Assembly (NCBI RefSeq): GCF_900168115.1
Contig: NZ_FUZC01000009.1
Coordinates: forward strand, 1-64,000
Source of the DNA: Salegentibacter salinarum
Lineage (GTDB): Bacteria; Bacteroidota; Bacteroidia; Flavobacteriales; Flavobacteriaceae
Length of the DNA stretch: 64,000 nucleotides
Direction: 5' to 3'
In this document: piece after piece, positions 27,523 to 37,300 of the stretch
How the letters are laid out: the number at the start of each line of letters is the position of its first letter
Numbering within the stretch: position 1 is the stretch's first letter
Program-made: the position numbers and the translations under genes
Notes under the pieces: generated by a model
What the model was told of the DNA's origin: nothing
The model's input: only the letters and a program-made list of their open reading frames with translations
The model's database searches: none

Positions 27523-28353
27523 ATGAGAATTAACCGGTTTTTTGTTTTGATTTTGCTCGCCGCTTTTGCGGTTTCCTGCGGAAGCAAGAAAAAAGTTGTC
27601 ACCACTAAAAAAGATTCTAATAGGGAAAATGTTTTTACTGAATCTTCTGGTACTCAAATAGAAAGAGTGAAACCTTTAGACGGAAAACCAATTTTGCCAC
27701 CGGTGAATCCGCGCTTGTACACGGTAGAGGATTATATTCGGGATTTTGCCGCGGTAGCTATGGAAGAAATGCGGCTTTACGATGTCCCCGCGAGTATTAC
27801 CCTGGCCCAGGGAATTTTAGAATCAGGTGGAGGTAAAGGAGATCTTACTATGCGCGCCAATAATCATTTTGGAATTAAATGTCACGACTGGAAAGGCGCC
27901 AGAGCCTACCACGACGATGATGCCCGCGGTGAGTGTTTTAGAAAATATAAAGATGCGCGTTATTCTTACAGGGATCATTCCCTTTTCCTAACAGAGAGAA
28001 AGCGCTATGCAGAACTTTTTGATTTAGATAAAGACGATTACAAAGGTTGGGCAAAAGGTTTGAGAAAAGCAGGGTATGCTACCGATAGACGTTATCCAGA
28101 TAAATTAATTAGTTTAATAGAGCGCTACAGGCTCTATCAATTCGACGCGACAGTTTTAAAACGGCCTTCGCCAAGTTATACCCATACGCCAGAATCACCG
28201 GAATCAGTTACTTACAGGGTTAAAAAGGGCGACACGCTATATGGGATTGCAAAAAAACATAATACAACTGTAGAAGAATTACAGCGATTTAATAATTTAA
28301 GAGATACTAATATTTCCGTTGGACAAATGTTGGTAATCATCTCTTCAGAATAA
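27523..28353 (+). CDS. LysM glucosaminidase lipoprotein (peptidoglycan hydrolase)
   Basis: A 276-residue lipoprotein with signal sequence and lipobox AVSC (Cys19). A glucosaminidase domain (about 70-205) is marked by SITLAQGILESGGGKGDL, containing the catalytic-type Glu, and NHFGIKCHDW. A single C-terminal LysM domain (about 228-274) binds peptidoglycan: YRVKKGDTLYGIAKKHN. It should cleave glycan strands of the cell wall from the periplasm. It sits between the deaminase gene (1-nt gap) and hemL (6-nt gap). Confidence 0.93.
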   Translation: MRINRFFVLILLAAFAVSCGSKKKVVTTKKDSNRENVFTESSGTQIERVKPLDGKPILPPVNPRLYTVEDYIRDFAAVAMEEMRLYDVPASITLAQGILESGGGKGDLTMRANNHFGIKCHDWKGARAYHDDDARGECFRKYKDARYSYRDHSLFLTERKRYAELFDLDKDDYKGWAKGLRKAGYATDRRYPDKLISLIERYRLYQFDATVLKRPSPSYTHTPESPESVTYRVKKGDTLYGIAKKHNTTVEELQRFNNLRDTNISVGQMLVIISSE

Positions 28354-28359
28354 AAATTT

Positions 28360-29649
28360 ATGATTTATAAAAGAAGTAGCGAATTGTTCGCTTCGGCACA
28401 AAAAGTAATTCCCGGCGGAGTGAACTCACCGGTAAGAGCATTTAAAGCAGTGGGAGGAGATCCCATTTTTATTAAAAGAGCCGAAGGAGCTTATTTATAT
28501 GATGAAGACGGAAATAAATTAATAGACTATATAAATTCGTGGGGGCCGCTGATTTTAGGTCACGCTCACAAACCAGTAATAGATGCGGTAATTGATATTG
28601 CCAAAAAAGGAACTTCGTTTGGAACACCTACTGAAATTGAAACCAAAATCGCGGAATTAGCGGTGAAAATGGTACCCAATATCGATAAAATTAGAATGGT
28701 GAATTCGGGTACAGAGGCTACAATGAGTGCCGTTAGACTTGCACGTGGCTTTACCGGAAAAGAAAAGATCATCAAATTTGCCGGTTGTTATCATGGGCAT
28801 AGCGATTCTTTCCTAATCCAGGCCGGTAGTGGTGCGATCACTTTCGGTACGCCAAACAGCCCGGGAGTTACCCAGGGAACAGCAAAAGACACCCTCCTTG
28901 CAAAATATAATGACCTCGAAAATGTAAAATCTTTAATTGAAGTCAATAAAGATGAAATAGCCTGTATAATTATTGAGCCGGTTCCCGGAAATATGGGTTG
29001 TATTCCTCCAGATAATGGTTTTCTGGAAGGTTTACGTGAACTTTGCGATGATCACAGTATTTTATTGATTTTTGATGAGGTGATGAGCGGTTTTAGACTT
29101 GCTCCCGGCGGCGTACAGGAACGAATGGGAGTGAATGCTGATATTGCCTGCTTCGGAAAAGTGATTGGTGGAGGTTTGCCGGTTGGTGCCTTTGCTGCCC
29201 GAAATGAAATTATGGATTATCTGGCCCCTGTTGGGCCGGTTTACCAGGCCGGGACTTTAAGCGGAAATCCATTAGCAATGGCCGCCGGGCTTGCAATGTT
29301 AACCGAATTGGATAATAACCGAAGTGTTTTTAAAAGTATAGACAAGAAAACCGCATATCTTCACGAAGGAATAGAAAAAGTACTTTTAGAAAATAATGTT
29401 GCGCATACCATAAACCGTGTAGGTTCTATGATTTCCATCCATTTTGGGGAAGAACCGGTCGTAGATTTTGAATCTGCGGCAAAATCGGCAGGAAATGGAA
29501 TTTTCAATAAATTTTTCCACGGAATGTTAGAAAACGGAATATACATTGCACCAAGTGCTTTTGAAACCTGGTTTATAAGTGATGCTCTTTCGTATGAAGA
29601 TTTAGACGCTACAATTGAAACGGTAAATAAAGTTGCGAAAACACTTTAA
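28360..29649 (+). CDS. hemL: Glutamate-1-semialdehyde 2,1-aminomutase
   Basis: A 429-residue PLP enzyme of the class III aminotransferase family that converts glutamate-1-semialdehyde to 5-aminolevulinate, the entry to haem in the C5 pathway. The start matches the family ([23 protein letters not shown], residues 5-27). [10 protein letters not shown] (about 236-245) holds the PLP-contacting Asp and [15 protein letters not shown] (about 265-279) the Schiff-base lysine. The length is standard. It is the last gene of the 26.2-29.6 kb group and is followed by a strong hairpin. Another haem-linked gene, hemW, lies at 61.9 kb. Confidence 0.97.
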   Translation: MIYKRSSELFASAQKVIPGGVNSPVRAFKAVGGDPIFIKRAEGAYLYDEDGNKLIDYINSWGPLILGHAHKPVIDAVIDIAKKGTSFGTPTEIETKIAELAVKMVPNIDKIRMVNSGTEATMSAVRLARGFTGKEKIIKFAGCYHGHSDSFLIQAGSGAITFGTPNSPGVTQGTAKDTLLAKYNDLENVKSLIEVNKDEIACIIIEPVPGNMGCIPPDNGFLEGLRELCDDHSILLIFDEVMSGFRLAPGGVQERMGVNADIACFGKVIGGGLPVGAFAARNEIMDYLAPVGPVYQAGTLSGNPLAMAAGLAMLTELDNNRSVFKSIDKKTAYLHEGIEKVLLENNVAHTINRVGSMISIHFGEEPVVDFESAAKSAGNGIFNKFFHGMLENGIYIAPSAFETWFISDALSYEDLDATIETVNKVAKTL

Positions 29650-29654
29650 TTTAT

Positions 29655-29697
29655 CAAACCTCACAGGTTTTCAAAACCTGTGAGGTTTGTCTTTTTT
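29655..29697 (+). terminator. Terminator of hemL
   Basis: A nearly continuous 17-bp inverted repeat (29655-29671 with 29673-29689; contains CCTCACAGG) is followed by a T-run (29692-29697). A related imperfect hairpin is found at 43450-43487. Confidence 0.87.
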
Positions 29698-29784
29698 AAC
29701 ATCACCTTGGATCTGCTCGCCCCTTCAGGCGGGTCTATTTCGGGATCTACATTTTTTTTAAATTTTGACCTCATTTTAAAAATT

Positions 29785-29812
29785 AAAAGCGCCCGGAAAC
29801 CCGGACGCTTTT
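29785..29812 (-). terminator. Terminator of gltBD
   Basis: A 12-bp stem with one mismatch (AAAAGCGCCCGG with CCGGACGCTTTT) lies 27 nt beyond the gltD stop codon. A-rich sequence on its left gives a T-rich tail on the minus strand. Confidence 0.8.
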
Positions 29813-29838
29813 AACCTACAATTTATTCAAAATTCAAA

Positions 29839-31299
29839 TTAAGCGGCGGGAAGATCACCTTCTCCTTTTCTGGGTAATAATGATTTTCCCATTAAATATT
29901 TATCTACGTGGTAAGCAGCTTCACGACCTTCAGAAATTGCCCATACAATTAAAGATTGTCCGCGGCGCATATCTCCGGCGGTAAAAATATTAGGAATGTT
30001 AGTTTGGTAACCTTCATCTCCTTTAATATTGGTTCTGCTATCAAGTTCCAATCCTAATTGTTCACTTAAGGTTTTTTCCGGTCCTGTAAATCCTAAGGCT
30101 AAAAGTACCAGTTCACAAGGCCATTCTTTTTCAGATCCTTCAACTTCCTGAAGCTGGGGTCTTCCGTTTTTACCTTTTACCCATTCTATATTTACCGTCT
30201 TTAAAGCTTCTAAGTTGCCTTCTTTATCACGAATAAATTCTTTGGTGTTAATGCTCCAGTTCCGTTCTACACCTTCTTCGTGGGAAGAAGTGGTTTTTAG
30301 CGTAAACGGCCAGTAAGGCCAAGGGTTTTCTCTATCTCTGTGTTCAGCCGGCATCGGCATAATTTCAAAATTAATAACTGATTTTGCTCCGTGACGGTTA
30401 GAAGTTCCCACACAATCAGAACCGGTGTCACCACCACCAATAACAATTACGTTTTTGCCTTCAGCTGAGAATTTTTCGGTTTGTTCTTTCAATCCATCAA
30501 CAACTTCATTGTTGTTTTTCAGGAAATCCATTGCCTGCATCACACCTTCGCCTTCAGCACCATCAATTGGAAGGTTTCGGCGTTTTGTGGCGCCACCACA
30601 AAGTACCACGGCATCAAATTCTTTAAGTTTTTCGACTTCATAATTTTCACCTACATGAACTCCAGTTTCAAATTTGATTCCTTCTTCTTTCATAATATTA
30701 ACCCGGCGATCTATCACGTGTTTTTCCATCTTAAAATCAGGAATCCCATAGCGTAAAAGTCCGCCTATTTTCTTGTCACGCTCAAAAACAGTAACCTCGT
30801 GACCGGCACGGTTTAGTTGTTGTGCTGCTGCAAGCCCGGCAGGACCTGAGCCTACAACTGCAGCCGTTTTACCCGTTCTGGATGTTGGAGGTTGTGGAGT
30901 TACCCAACCTTCTTTAAATCCTCTTTCTACGATATATTTCTCAATAAGTTCAATTGCCACCGGCGGATCTGTGATCCCCAAAACACAAGCCGATTCGCAA
31001 GGTGCGGGGCATAATCTCCCGGTAAATTCAGGGAAATTGTTGGTGCCGTGTAGAATGCTGAGCGCCTTTTTCCAGTCGTTTTTATAAACTGCGTGGTTAA
31101 AATCTGGAATTAAGTTTCCAAGCGGGCAACCGCTATGGCAAAACGGGATTCCACAATCCATACATCTTGCCCCTTGAACGCCAAGTTCTTCGGGAGACAA
31201 TTCTTTTGTAAATTCTTTATAATCTTTAACTCGATTTTCAACAGCTTCTGTCTCTTCCACCTTGCGGTCGTATTCCATAAAACCTCTTATCTTACCCAT
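29839..31299 (-). CDS. gltD: Glutamate synthase small (beta) subunit
   Basis: A 486-residue flavoprotein that passes electrons from NAD(P)H through FAD and iron-sulfur clusters to the large subunit. The N-terminal ferredoxin-like domain has two cysteine sets, CMDCGIPFCHSGCPLG (about 42-57) and CPAPCESAC (about 97-105). FAD binding follows at VVGSGPAGLAAAQ (about 149-161) and the NAD(P)H site at VIGGGDTGSDC (about 286-296). GDMRRGQS near the C-terminus closes the FAD site. It starts two bases after gltB ends, so the subunits are cotranscribed. Confidence 0.97.
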   Translation of the reverse strand: MGKIRGFMEYDRKVEETEAVENRVKDYKEFTKELSPEELGVQGARCMDCGIPFCHSGCPLGNLIPDFNHAVYKNDWKKALSILHGTNNFPEFTGRLCPAPCESACVLGITDPPVAIELIEKYIVERGFKEGWVTPQPPTSRTGKTAAVVGSGPAGLAAAQQLNRAGHEVTVFERDKKIGGLLRYGIPDFKMEKHVIDRRVNIMKEEGIKFETGVHVGENYEVEKLKEFDAVVLCGGATKRRNLPIDGAEGEGVMQAMDFLKNNNEVVDGLKEQTEKFSAEGKNVIVIGGGDTGSDCVGTSNRHGAKSVINFEIMPMPAEHRDRENPWPYWPFTLKTTSSHEEGVERNWSINTKEFIRDKEGNLEALKTVNIEWVKGKNGRPQLQEVEGSEKEWPCELVLLALGFTGPEKTLSEQLGLELDSRTNIKGDEGYQTNIPNIFTAGDMRRGQSLIVWAISEGREAAYHVDKYLMGKSLLPRKGEGDLPAA

Positions 31300-31301
31300 A
31301 A

Positions 31302-34300
31302 TTATGCTGTTTTGAGTTCTACTTGTTCTTTTAACATTTTCTCTTCTTCCATTTTTTGTAAAGCCTTTTTATATTCCGCGGGCATTACTTTTATGAACTT
31401 ACCTACATTTTCCTCCCAGTTTTCCAGGATTTCTCTGGCTACATCACTCTCGGTGTAGCGGTAGTGATTTTCAATAAGTTCTTTTAATTCGTTTTTATTT
31501 TCTTCTGAAGGATCTTCTAAACCAATCATTTCCATATTGAAATTATGATTGTCTAAAGTATTATCGGCATTGTAGATGTAAGCAATTCCCCCGCTCATTC
31601 CGGCGGCGAAATTTCTGCCTATTTTTCCTAGAATAACGGCAATACCTCCGGTCATATATTCACAACCGTGATCTCCAATTCCTTCTATCACTGCTTTAGC
31701 ACCTGAGTTTCTTACACAGAAACGTTCACCGCCCATTCCGTTGATATAGGCTTCCCCATCTGTAGCACCATAAAGTGCAACATTACCAATAATGACATTT
31801 TCATTAGATTTAAAGGATGCTTCCTTAGGTTTTCTTACACTTAAAGTTGCTCCCGAAAGTCCTTTTCCTAAATAATCGTTAGAATTTCCATTGATATTCA
31901 TCGTTAAACCTTTGGTAGCAAAGGCACCAAAACTCTGTCCGCCAGAACCGGTAAAATTCAATGTAAGGGTGCCATCGGGTAATCCTTTTGCACCGTGAAT
32001 TTTGGAAATTTCATTACTTAAAATTGCACCCGTGGTTCGGTTTATATTGCTAATTGGGAAATCAAGACTCATTTTTTCCTTTCTGTAAATAGCCGGATGC
32101 GCCTGATTTAAAATTTCAAAATCCAATACATTTTCCAGGTTGTGATCCTGGGTTTCTGTATTGTAAAGCGGCATATCTTCATCTATTTTTGGCTTATATA
32201 GAATATTAGAGAGATCTAATCCCTGTGCTTTATAATGTTCAATAGCCCGGTTCATATCCAGTTTTTGGCTTTGTCCCACCATTTCGTTGATGGTTCTAAA
32301 ACCAAGATCGGCCATTATTTGTCTTAGTTCCTGCGCGATGAAATACATAAAATTAATCACATCTTCAGGCGTTCCTTTAAACTTCTTTCTAAGTTCAGGA
32401 TCTTGCGTTGCGATACCTACCGGGCAGGTGTTTAAATGGCAGGCACGCATCATAATACAACCTGAGGCCACAAGTGGCGCGGTAGAAAAACCGAATTCTT
32501 CTGCACCCAGTAAAGCGGCAATAGCAACATCACGTCCTGTTTTTAACTGGCCGTCACATTCTACTACAATCCTGTTTCTAAGATTATTGATAAGCAAGGT
32601 TTGCTGGGCTTCAGCGATTCCGAGTTCCCATGGCAAACCTGCGTGTCTAAGCGACGTGAGAGGAGAAGCTCCTGTACCACCATCAAAACCGGAAATTAAA
32701 ACTACATCGGCCTTGGCTTTCGCAACCCCGGCTGCAATAGTTCCTACGCCAACTTTAGAAACCAGTTTTACATTAATCCTGGCTTCGCGATTCGCATTTT
32801 TAAGGTCGAAAATTAATTGCGCCAAATCCTCTATGGAATAAATATCGTGGTGAGGTGGAGGTGAAATCAATCCTACATACGGCGTGGAATTCCGGGTTTT
32901 TGCAATATCCGGGTTTACTTTTGGTCCCGGTAATTGCCCGCCTTCCCCGGGTTTTGCACCCTGGGCCATTTTAATTTGAATTTCCTTTGCGTTACTCAAA
33001 TAATTAATGGAAACTCCAAATCTTCCTGAAGCAACCTGTTTTATAGCTGAATTTCTCCAGTTTCCATCAAGATCTTTATGAAAGCGCTGTGGATCTTCGC
33101 CACCTTCACCCGAGTTGCTTTTTCCCTGCATACGGTTCATGGCAACGGCCAGGTTCTCGTGCGCTTCTTTACTAATAGAGCCAAAAGACATGGCCCCGGT
33201 TTTAAATCGTTTTACAATCTCTGTCCAGGGTTCTACTTCTTCAATAGGAACCGGATTAAGATCACGGAATTTAAACATTCCGCGAAGCGTCATTAGACGT
33301 TCACTCTGGTCGTTTATTAATTTTGAATATTCTTCGTAAGCTTTAGTGCTGTTTTGTTTTACGGCCTGTTGCAGTTTAGCTACACTTGCCGGATTAAACA
33401 TATGTCTTTCTCCGGTTCTTCTCCAGCGATAATCGCCGCCAATTTCCAGATCCAGATCGGTGTCTGTTTTCTTTGGAGCAAAAGCATTTTCGAAACGCTT
33501 CTGAATTTCCTTTTCTACTTCATACAATCCAATTCCTTCAATTCGGGTTGGGGTGTTTGTGAAATATTTATCTACAAATTTTTGGTTTAATCCAAGAATC
33601 TCGAAAATTTGTGCACCGCGGTAGGAGTGAAGGGTAGATATACCAATCTTATTCATTATCTTCACAATTCCTTTTCCAATAGCCACATTAAAGTTCTCTA
33701 CGGCAACTTCAGGATCTTCAACATCAATTTCTTTTTCTTCAACCAGGCTGTAGATAATTTCATTTACCATATAAGGATTAATCGCGCTGGCGCCATAACC
33801 AAATAATAAAGCGAAATGATGTGGTTCACGGGGTTCAGCCGATTCTATCACAATTCCGAATGAAGATCTTCGGTTATGTTTTTTTACACCGTGGTGTACA
33901 AAAGAACAGGCTAAAAGTGAAGGAATAGGTGCCAGGTTTGGATCGGCATTTCTATCGGTAAGGATAATTACATTGCAACCTTTATCTACTGCATCATTTA
34001 TTTCGTAAATAATTTCATCCAGTCTTGTTTCCAGTCCGTTAAGACCTTTGTTGGCTTCATATAAAATTGAAATTGAAGCAGTTTTGAAATCTGGATGTTC
34101 TATGTATTTTATTTTATCTAAATCCTCGTTGGAAATAACCGGATTTTGAATTCTGAGTTTCTTGGACTGTTCGGGAACGATATCGAATAAATTTCTATCC
34201 TCTCCAATAGATAAGCTGATATCTGTTACAATTTCTTCCCTGATTCCGTCTAAAGGTGGGTTGGTTACCTGGGCGAATAATTGCTTGAAATAATTGAATA

Positions 34301-35825
34301 AAAGCTGTGATTTATCTGAAAGAACCGCCAGAGGAATATCGGCACCCATAGAACCAATTGCTTCTTTTCCCTGGAGCGCCATTGGGCTAATTATGGTTTT
34401 AATATCTTCCTGAGTATAACCAAATAATTTTTGACGGGTATTAATGTCAATTTTTTCTACCGGGGTTTTGTTGCCGGTATAAGGCACTTCAGAAAGATTA
34501 AGTAAATTTTCGTCTAACCATTTTCTATAAGGTCTTTCAGAAATAATTTTTTGTTTTACTTCTTCATCGCCAACAATTCGGCCTTCTTGCATGTCTACCA
34601 GGAACATTCTCCCCGGTTCTAGCCTCCCATGTAATTCAACATTTTCGGGTTTAATCTCTAAAACGCCAGTTTCTGAAGACATAATTACGTAACCGTCTTT
34701 GGTTAGGGTGTACCTGGAAGGGCGCAACCCGTTTCTGTCTAGTAAGGCTCCAATATATTTTCCATCGGTAAAAGGAATGGAAGCCGGACCGTCCCAGGGC
34801 TCCATAATACAGGCATTATATTCGTAAAATGCTTTTTTCTCATCAATCATGGATGGGTTTTTCTCCCAGGCTTCAGGTACCATCATCATAATGGCTTCGG
34901 GTAAGGAACGTCCGGTTTGTAAAAGCAATTCCAAAACCATATCCATAGAAGCTGAATCAGATTTTCCTTCAGGAACAATTGGAATAACCTCTTTTAGATC
35001 TTCGCCAAATTTTTCACTTTCAAAAAGCTCTTCCCGGGCTTTCATTCGGCTTAAATTTCCTCGAAGCGTATTTATTTCCCCATTGTGGCACATATATCGG
35101 AAAGGTTGTGCCAAATCCCAGGTTGGGAAAGTATTTGTTGAGAAACGCTGGTGAACCAAAGCGAGTTTAGTAACCACATCTGGCTCATTAAGGTCGCGAT
35201 AATATGTGTTGATATCCTGCGGCATCAACAAACCTTTGTAAATAATAGTATTGGTTGATAAACTAGGCAGATAAAAATATTCTGCTTCAGAAAGTTCAGA
35301 TTTTTCAATGCGGTGCTCAGCGATTTTTCTTGCAGCAAAAAGTTTTGCATTAAAACTTTCATCAGAAACATCGTCTCCTTTTCCTATAAAAACCTGTTGT
35401 ACATTTGGTTCAGAAAGAGAAGCGATACTTCCCAGGCAGGCCCTGTTTACGGGTACTTCCCGCCAACCTATAAGATTAAGGCCCTGGCCAATAATCTCTT
35501 CTTCAAAAATCTCTCTGCAAATTTTACGTTGATTTTCAGACTGCGGAAGAAAAACCATCCCTACCGCATATTCTTTAAAATCGGGGAGTTTGAATTCACA
35601 GGTTTTCTTGAAAAAATCGTGAGGAATTTCTATTAAAATCCCGGCACCATCACCTGTTTTACCATCGGCACTTACCGCACCTCTGTGTTCCAGGCGAATA
35701 AGAATATCTAAGGCTTTATGAATAATATCATTAGTTCGTTTGCCTTTTAGATTACATATAAACCCTGCGCCACAATTATCGTGCTCAAATTCGGGTGAAT
35801 AGAGCCCCTGTTTTTTTAATTTCAT
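31302..35825 (-). CDS. gltB: Glutamate synthase large (alpha) subunit
   Basis: A 1507-residue enzyme that makes two glutamates from glutamine and 2-oxoglutarate. The N-terminal glutamine amidotransferase domain begins after a predicted 17-residue propeptide, exposing the nucleophile Cys18 in HDNCGAGFI. The central and FMN-binding synthase domains follow (about 430-1200), including GEGGEDPQRF and the 3Fe-4S cysteines in CIMMRACHLNTCPVGIATQ (about 1127-1145). The C-terminal GXGXG beta-helix domain (about 1210-1460) has repeated NVIIGNVALYGATDGEAYI and GGIAVILGKIGRNFAAGMSG turns. Length and order are standard. Confidence 0.98.
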   Translation of the reverse strand: MKLKKQGLYSPEFEHDNCGAGFICNLKGKRTNDIIHKALDILIRLEHRGAVSADGKTGDGAGILIEIPHDFFKKTCEFKLPDFKEYAVGMVFLPQSENQRKICREIFEEEIIGQGLNLIGWREVPVNRACLGSIASLSEPNVQQVFIGKGDDVSDESFNAKLFAARKIAEHRIEKSELSEAEYFYLPSLSTNTIIYKGLLMPQDINTYYRDLNEPDVVTKLALVHQRFSTNTFPTWDLAQPFRYMCHNGEINTLRGNLSRMKAREELFESEKFGEDLKEVIPIVPEGKSDSASMDMVLELLLQTGRSLPEAIMMMVPEAWEKNPSMIDEKKAFYEYNACIMEPWDGPASIPFTDGKYIGALLDRNGLRPSRYTLTKDGYVIMSSETGVLEIKPENVELHGRLEPGRMFLVDMQEGRIVGDEEVKQKIISERPYRKWLDENLLNLSEVPYTGNKTPVEKIDINTRQKLFGYTQEDIKTIISPMALQGKEAIGSMGADIPLAVLSDKSQLLFNYFKQLFAQVTNPPLDGIREEIVTDISLSIGEDRNLFDIVPEQSKKLRIQNPVISNEDLDKIKYIEHPDFKTASISILYEANKGLNGLETRLDEIIYEINDAVDKGCNVIILTDRNADPNLAPIPSLLACSFVHHGVKKHNRRSSFGIVIESAEPREPHHFALLFGYGASAINPYMVNEIIYSLVEEKEIDVEDPEVAVENFNVAIGKGIVKIMNKIGISTLHSYRGAQIFEILGLNQKFVDKYFTNTPTRIEGIGLYEVEKEIQKRFENAFAPKKTDTDLDLEIGGDYRWRRTGERHMFNPASVAKLQQAVKQNSTKAYEEYSKLINDQSERLMTLRGMFKFRDLNPVPIEEVEPWTEIVKRFKTGAMSFGSISKEAHENLAVAMNRMQGKSNSGEGGEDPQRFHKDLDGNWRNSAIKQVASGRFGVSINYLSNAKEIQIKMAQGAKPGEGGQLPGPKVNPDIAKTRNSTPYVGLISPPPHHDIYSIEDLAQLIFDLKNANREARINVKLVSKVGVGTIAAGVAKAKADVVLISGFDGGTGASPLTSLRHAGLPWELGIAEAQQTLLINNLRNRIVVECDGQLKTGRDVAIAALLGAEEFGFSTAPLVASGCIMMRACHLNTCPVGIATQDPELRKKFKGTPEDVINFMYFIAQELRQIMADLGFRTINEMVGQSQKLDMNRAIEHYKAQGLDLSNILYKPKIDEDMPLYNTETQDHNLENVLDFEILNQAHPAIYRKEKMSLDFPISNINRTTGAILSNEISKIHGAKGLPDGTLTLNFTGSGGQSFGAFATKGLTMNINGNSNDYLGKGLSGATLSVRKPKEASFKSNENVIIGNVALYGATDGEAYINGMGGERFCVRNSGAKAVIEGIGDHGCEYMTGGIAVILGKIGRNFAAGMSGGIAYIYNADNTLDNHNFNMEMIGLEDPSEENKNELKELIENHYRYTESDVAREILENWEENVGKFIKVMPAEYKKALQKMEEEKMLKEQVELKTA

Positions 35826-35852
35826 GTCCTTTTCGTCCTTAAGTTATCGTCT

Positions 35853-35860
35853 CAAAATTA
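35853..35860 (-). promoter_or_regulatory. -7 promoter box of gltBD
   Basis: TAATTTTG on the minus strand lies 27 nt upstream of the gltB ATG, giving a leader of about 22 nt. No clear -33 TTG is visible. Confidence 0.4.
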
Positions 35861-36010
35861 CCTAATTAGATAAATATTATGAAGCGTTTCTAACTTAAAG
35901 TAAGAAGAAATTCAGTAAAAACAATTAAATTTATTATAAATGATAATTATGTAATCTGATCCCTTTTCTATTATTGATTCTATAAATATAGGATCTGATT
36001 TTGGGCCATG

Positions 36011-36041
36011 AAAAAAGTCCGATTTTAGGAAAACCGGACTT
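36011..36041 (-). terminator. Terminator of the acyl-CoA dehydrogenase gene
   Basis: A 12-bp stem with one mismatch (AAGTCCGATTTT with AAAACCGGACTT) is preceded on the plus strand by six A, which read as a T-run on the minus strand. It is 24 nt past the stop codon. Confidence 0.87.
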
Positions 36042-36064
36042 AATTACAATAATTAACAAGAAAA

Positions 36065-37207
36065 TTAACCTTTCAGAATAGCCCTTGAAATTACAATTTT
36101 TTGAATTTCTGAAGTTCCTTCATATATCTGGGTAATTTTTGCATCACGCATTAAACGCTCTACGTGATATTCTTTTACATAACCATTCCCACCGTGCACT
36201 TGCACAGCTTCGGTAGTAACATCCATCGCAGTTTTTGAGGCGTAAACTTTAGCCATTGCACCGGTAAGGTCATAATTACCGCCCTGGTCCTTATCCCAGG
36301 CAGCTTTCATTACCAAATGCCTTGAAGCTTCAATTGAAGTGTACATGTCGGCCAGTTTAAAAGCGATGGCCTGGTGATTGCAAATTTCGGTACCAAAGGC
36401 TTTTCGTTGTTTTGAATAATCTAAAGCCAGCTCGTAAGCGCCTGAAGCAATCCCCAAAGCCTGGGCTGCAATTCCTATTCTTCCGCCAGAAAGCGTTTTC
36501 ATAGCGAATTTAAATCCGAAACCATCTTCACCAATTCTATTTTCTTTAGGAACTTTTACATCATTAAAATTTAAAGAATGTGTATCGCTTCCGCGAATTC
36601 CCATTTTTTGTTCTTTGGGTCCAATTTCAAAACCTTCAACACCTTTTTCAACTATAAAAGCGTTAATCCCTTTGTGTTTTTTCTCACGATCGGTTTGTGC
36701 AATAACAATATAATAGTCGGCTGAATTTCCATTGGTAATCCAGTTTTTTGTTCCGTTTAATAAATAATGGTCTCCTTTGTCTATAGCCGTGGTGCGTTGT
36801 GAAGTGGCATCACTTCCGGCCTCAGGTTCAGATAAACAAAAGGCTCCAAGTTTTTCGCCGGTGGTAAGTTTGGAAAGAAATTTTTCTTTTTGTTCCTGGT
36901 TTCCATAGGTATCGAGACCCCAACAAACAAGCGAATTATTAACGGACATTACCACAGAAGCAGAAGCATCTATTTTTGAAATTTCTTCCATTGCCAGAAT
37001 ATATGAAATGGTATCCATACCGCCACCGCCAAATTCCGGTGACGCCATCATGCCAAGAAAACCAAGCTCTCCCATCTTCTTCACCTGCTCTGCGGGAAAC
37101 TCCTGTTTCTCGTCTCTCTCAATCACACCGGGTAATAATTCGTTTTTGGCAAAATCACGCGCTGCATCGCGAATCATTATATGTTCTTCTGTAAGTTTGA
37201 AATCCAT
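36065..37207 (-). CDS. Acyl-CoA dehydrogenase
   Basis: A 380-residue FAD enzyme that introduces a 2,3-double bond into acyl-CoA in fatty acid or branched-chain amino acid breakdown. The FAD/substrate signature GAFCLSEPEAGSDAT is near 121-135 and the C-terminal signature QVHGGNGYVKEYHVERLMRDAKITQIYEGTSEIQ (in parts, about 336-370) includes the catalytic base Glu in IYEGTSE. The pattern fits short-chain or butyryl-CoA-type dehydrogenases; chain length cannot be fixed from sequence. Monocistronic, with its own terminator. Confidence 0.94.
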   Translation of the reverse strand: MDFKLTEEHIMIRDAARDFAKNELLPGVIERDEKQEFPAEQVKKMGELGFLGMMASPEFGGGGMDTISYILAMEEISKIDASASVVMSVNNSLVCWGLDTYGNQEQKEKFLSKLTTGEKLGAFCLSEPEAGSDATSQRTTAIDKGDHYLLNGTKNWITNGNSADYYIVIAQTDREKKHKGINAFIVEKGVEGFEIGPKEQKMGIRGSDTHSLNFNDVKVPKENRIGEDGFGFKFAMKTLSGGRIGIAAQALGIASGAYELALDYSKQRKAFGTEICNHQAIAFKLADMYTSIEASRHLVMKAAWDKDQGGNYDLTGAMAKVYASKTAMDVTTEAVQVHGGNGYVKEYHVERLMRDAKITQIYEGTSEIQKIVISRAILKG

Positions 37208-37300
37208 ATTATTATTTTAATTTAGGAAAATCTAATTTTGGTAGCCAAAGATAAAGTTTTGGTATGTAATTTTCAATTTAGTTTAATTAATTTTACGAAT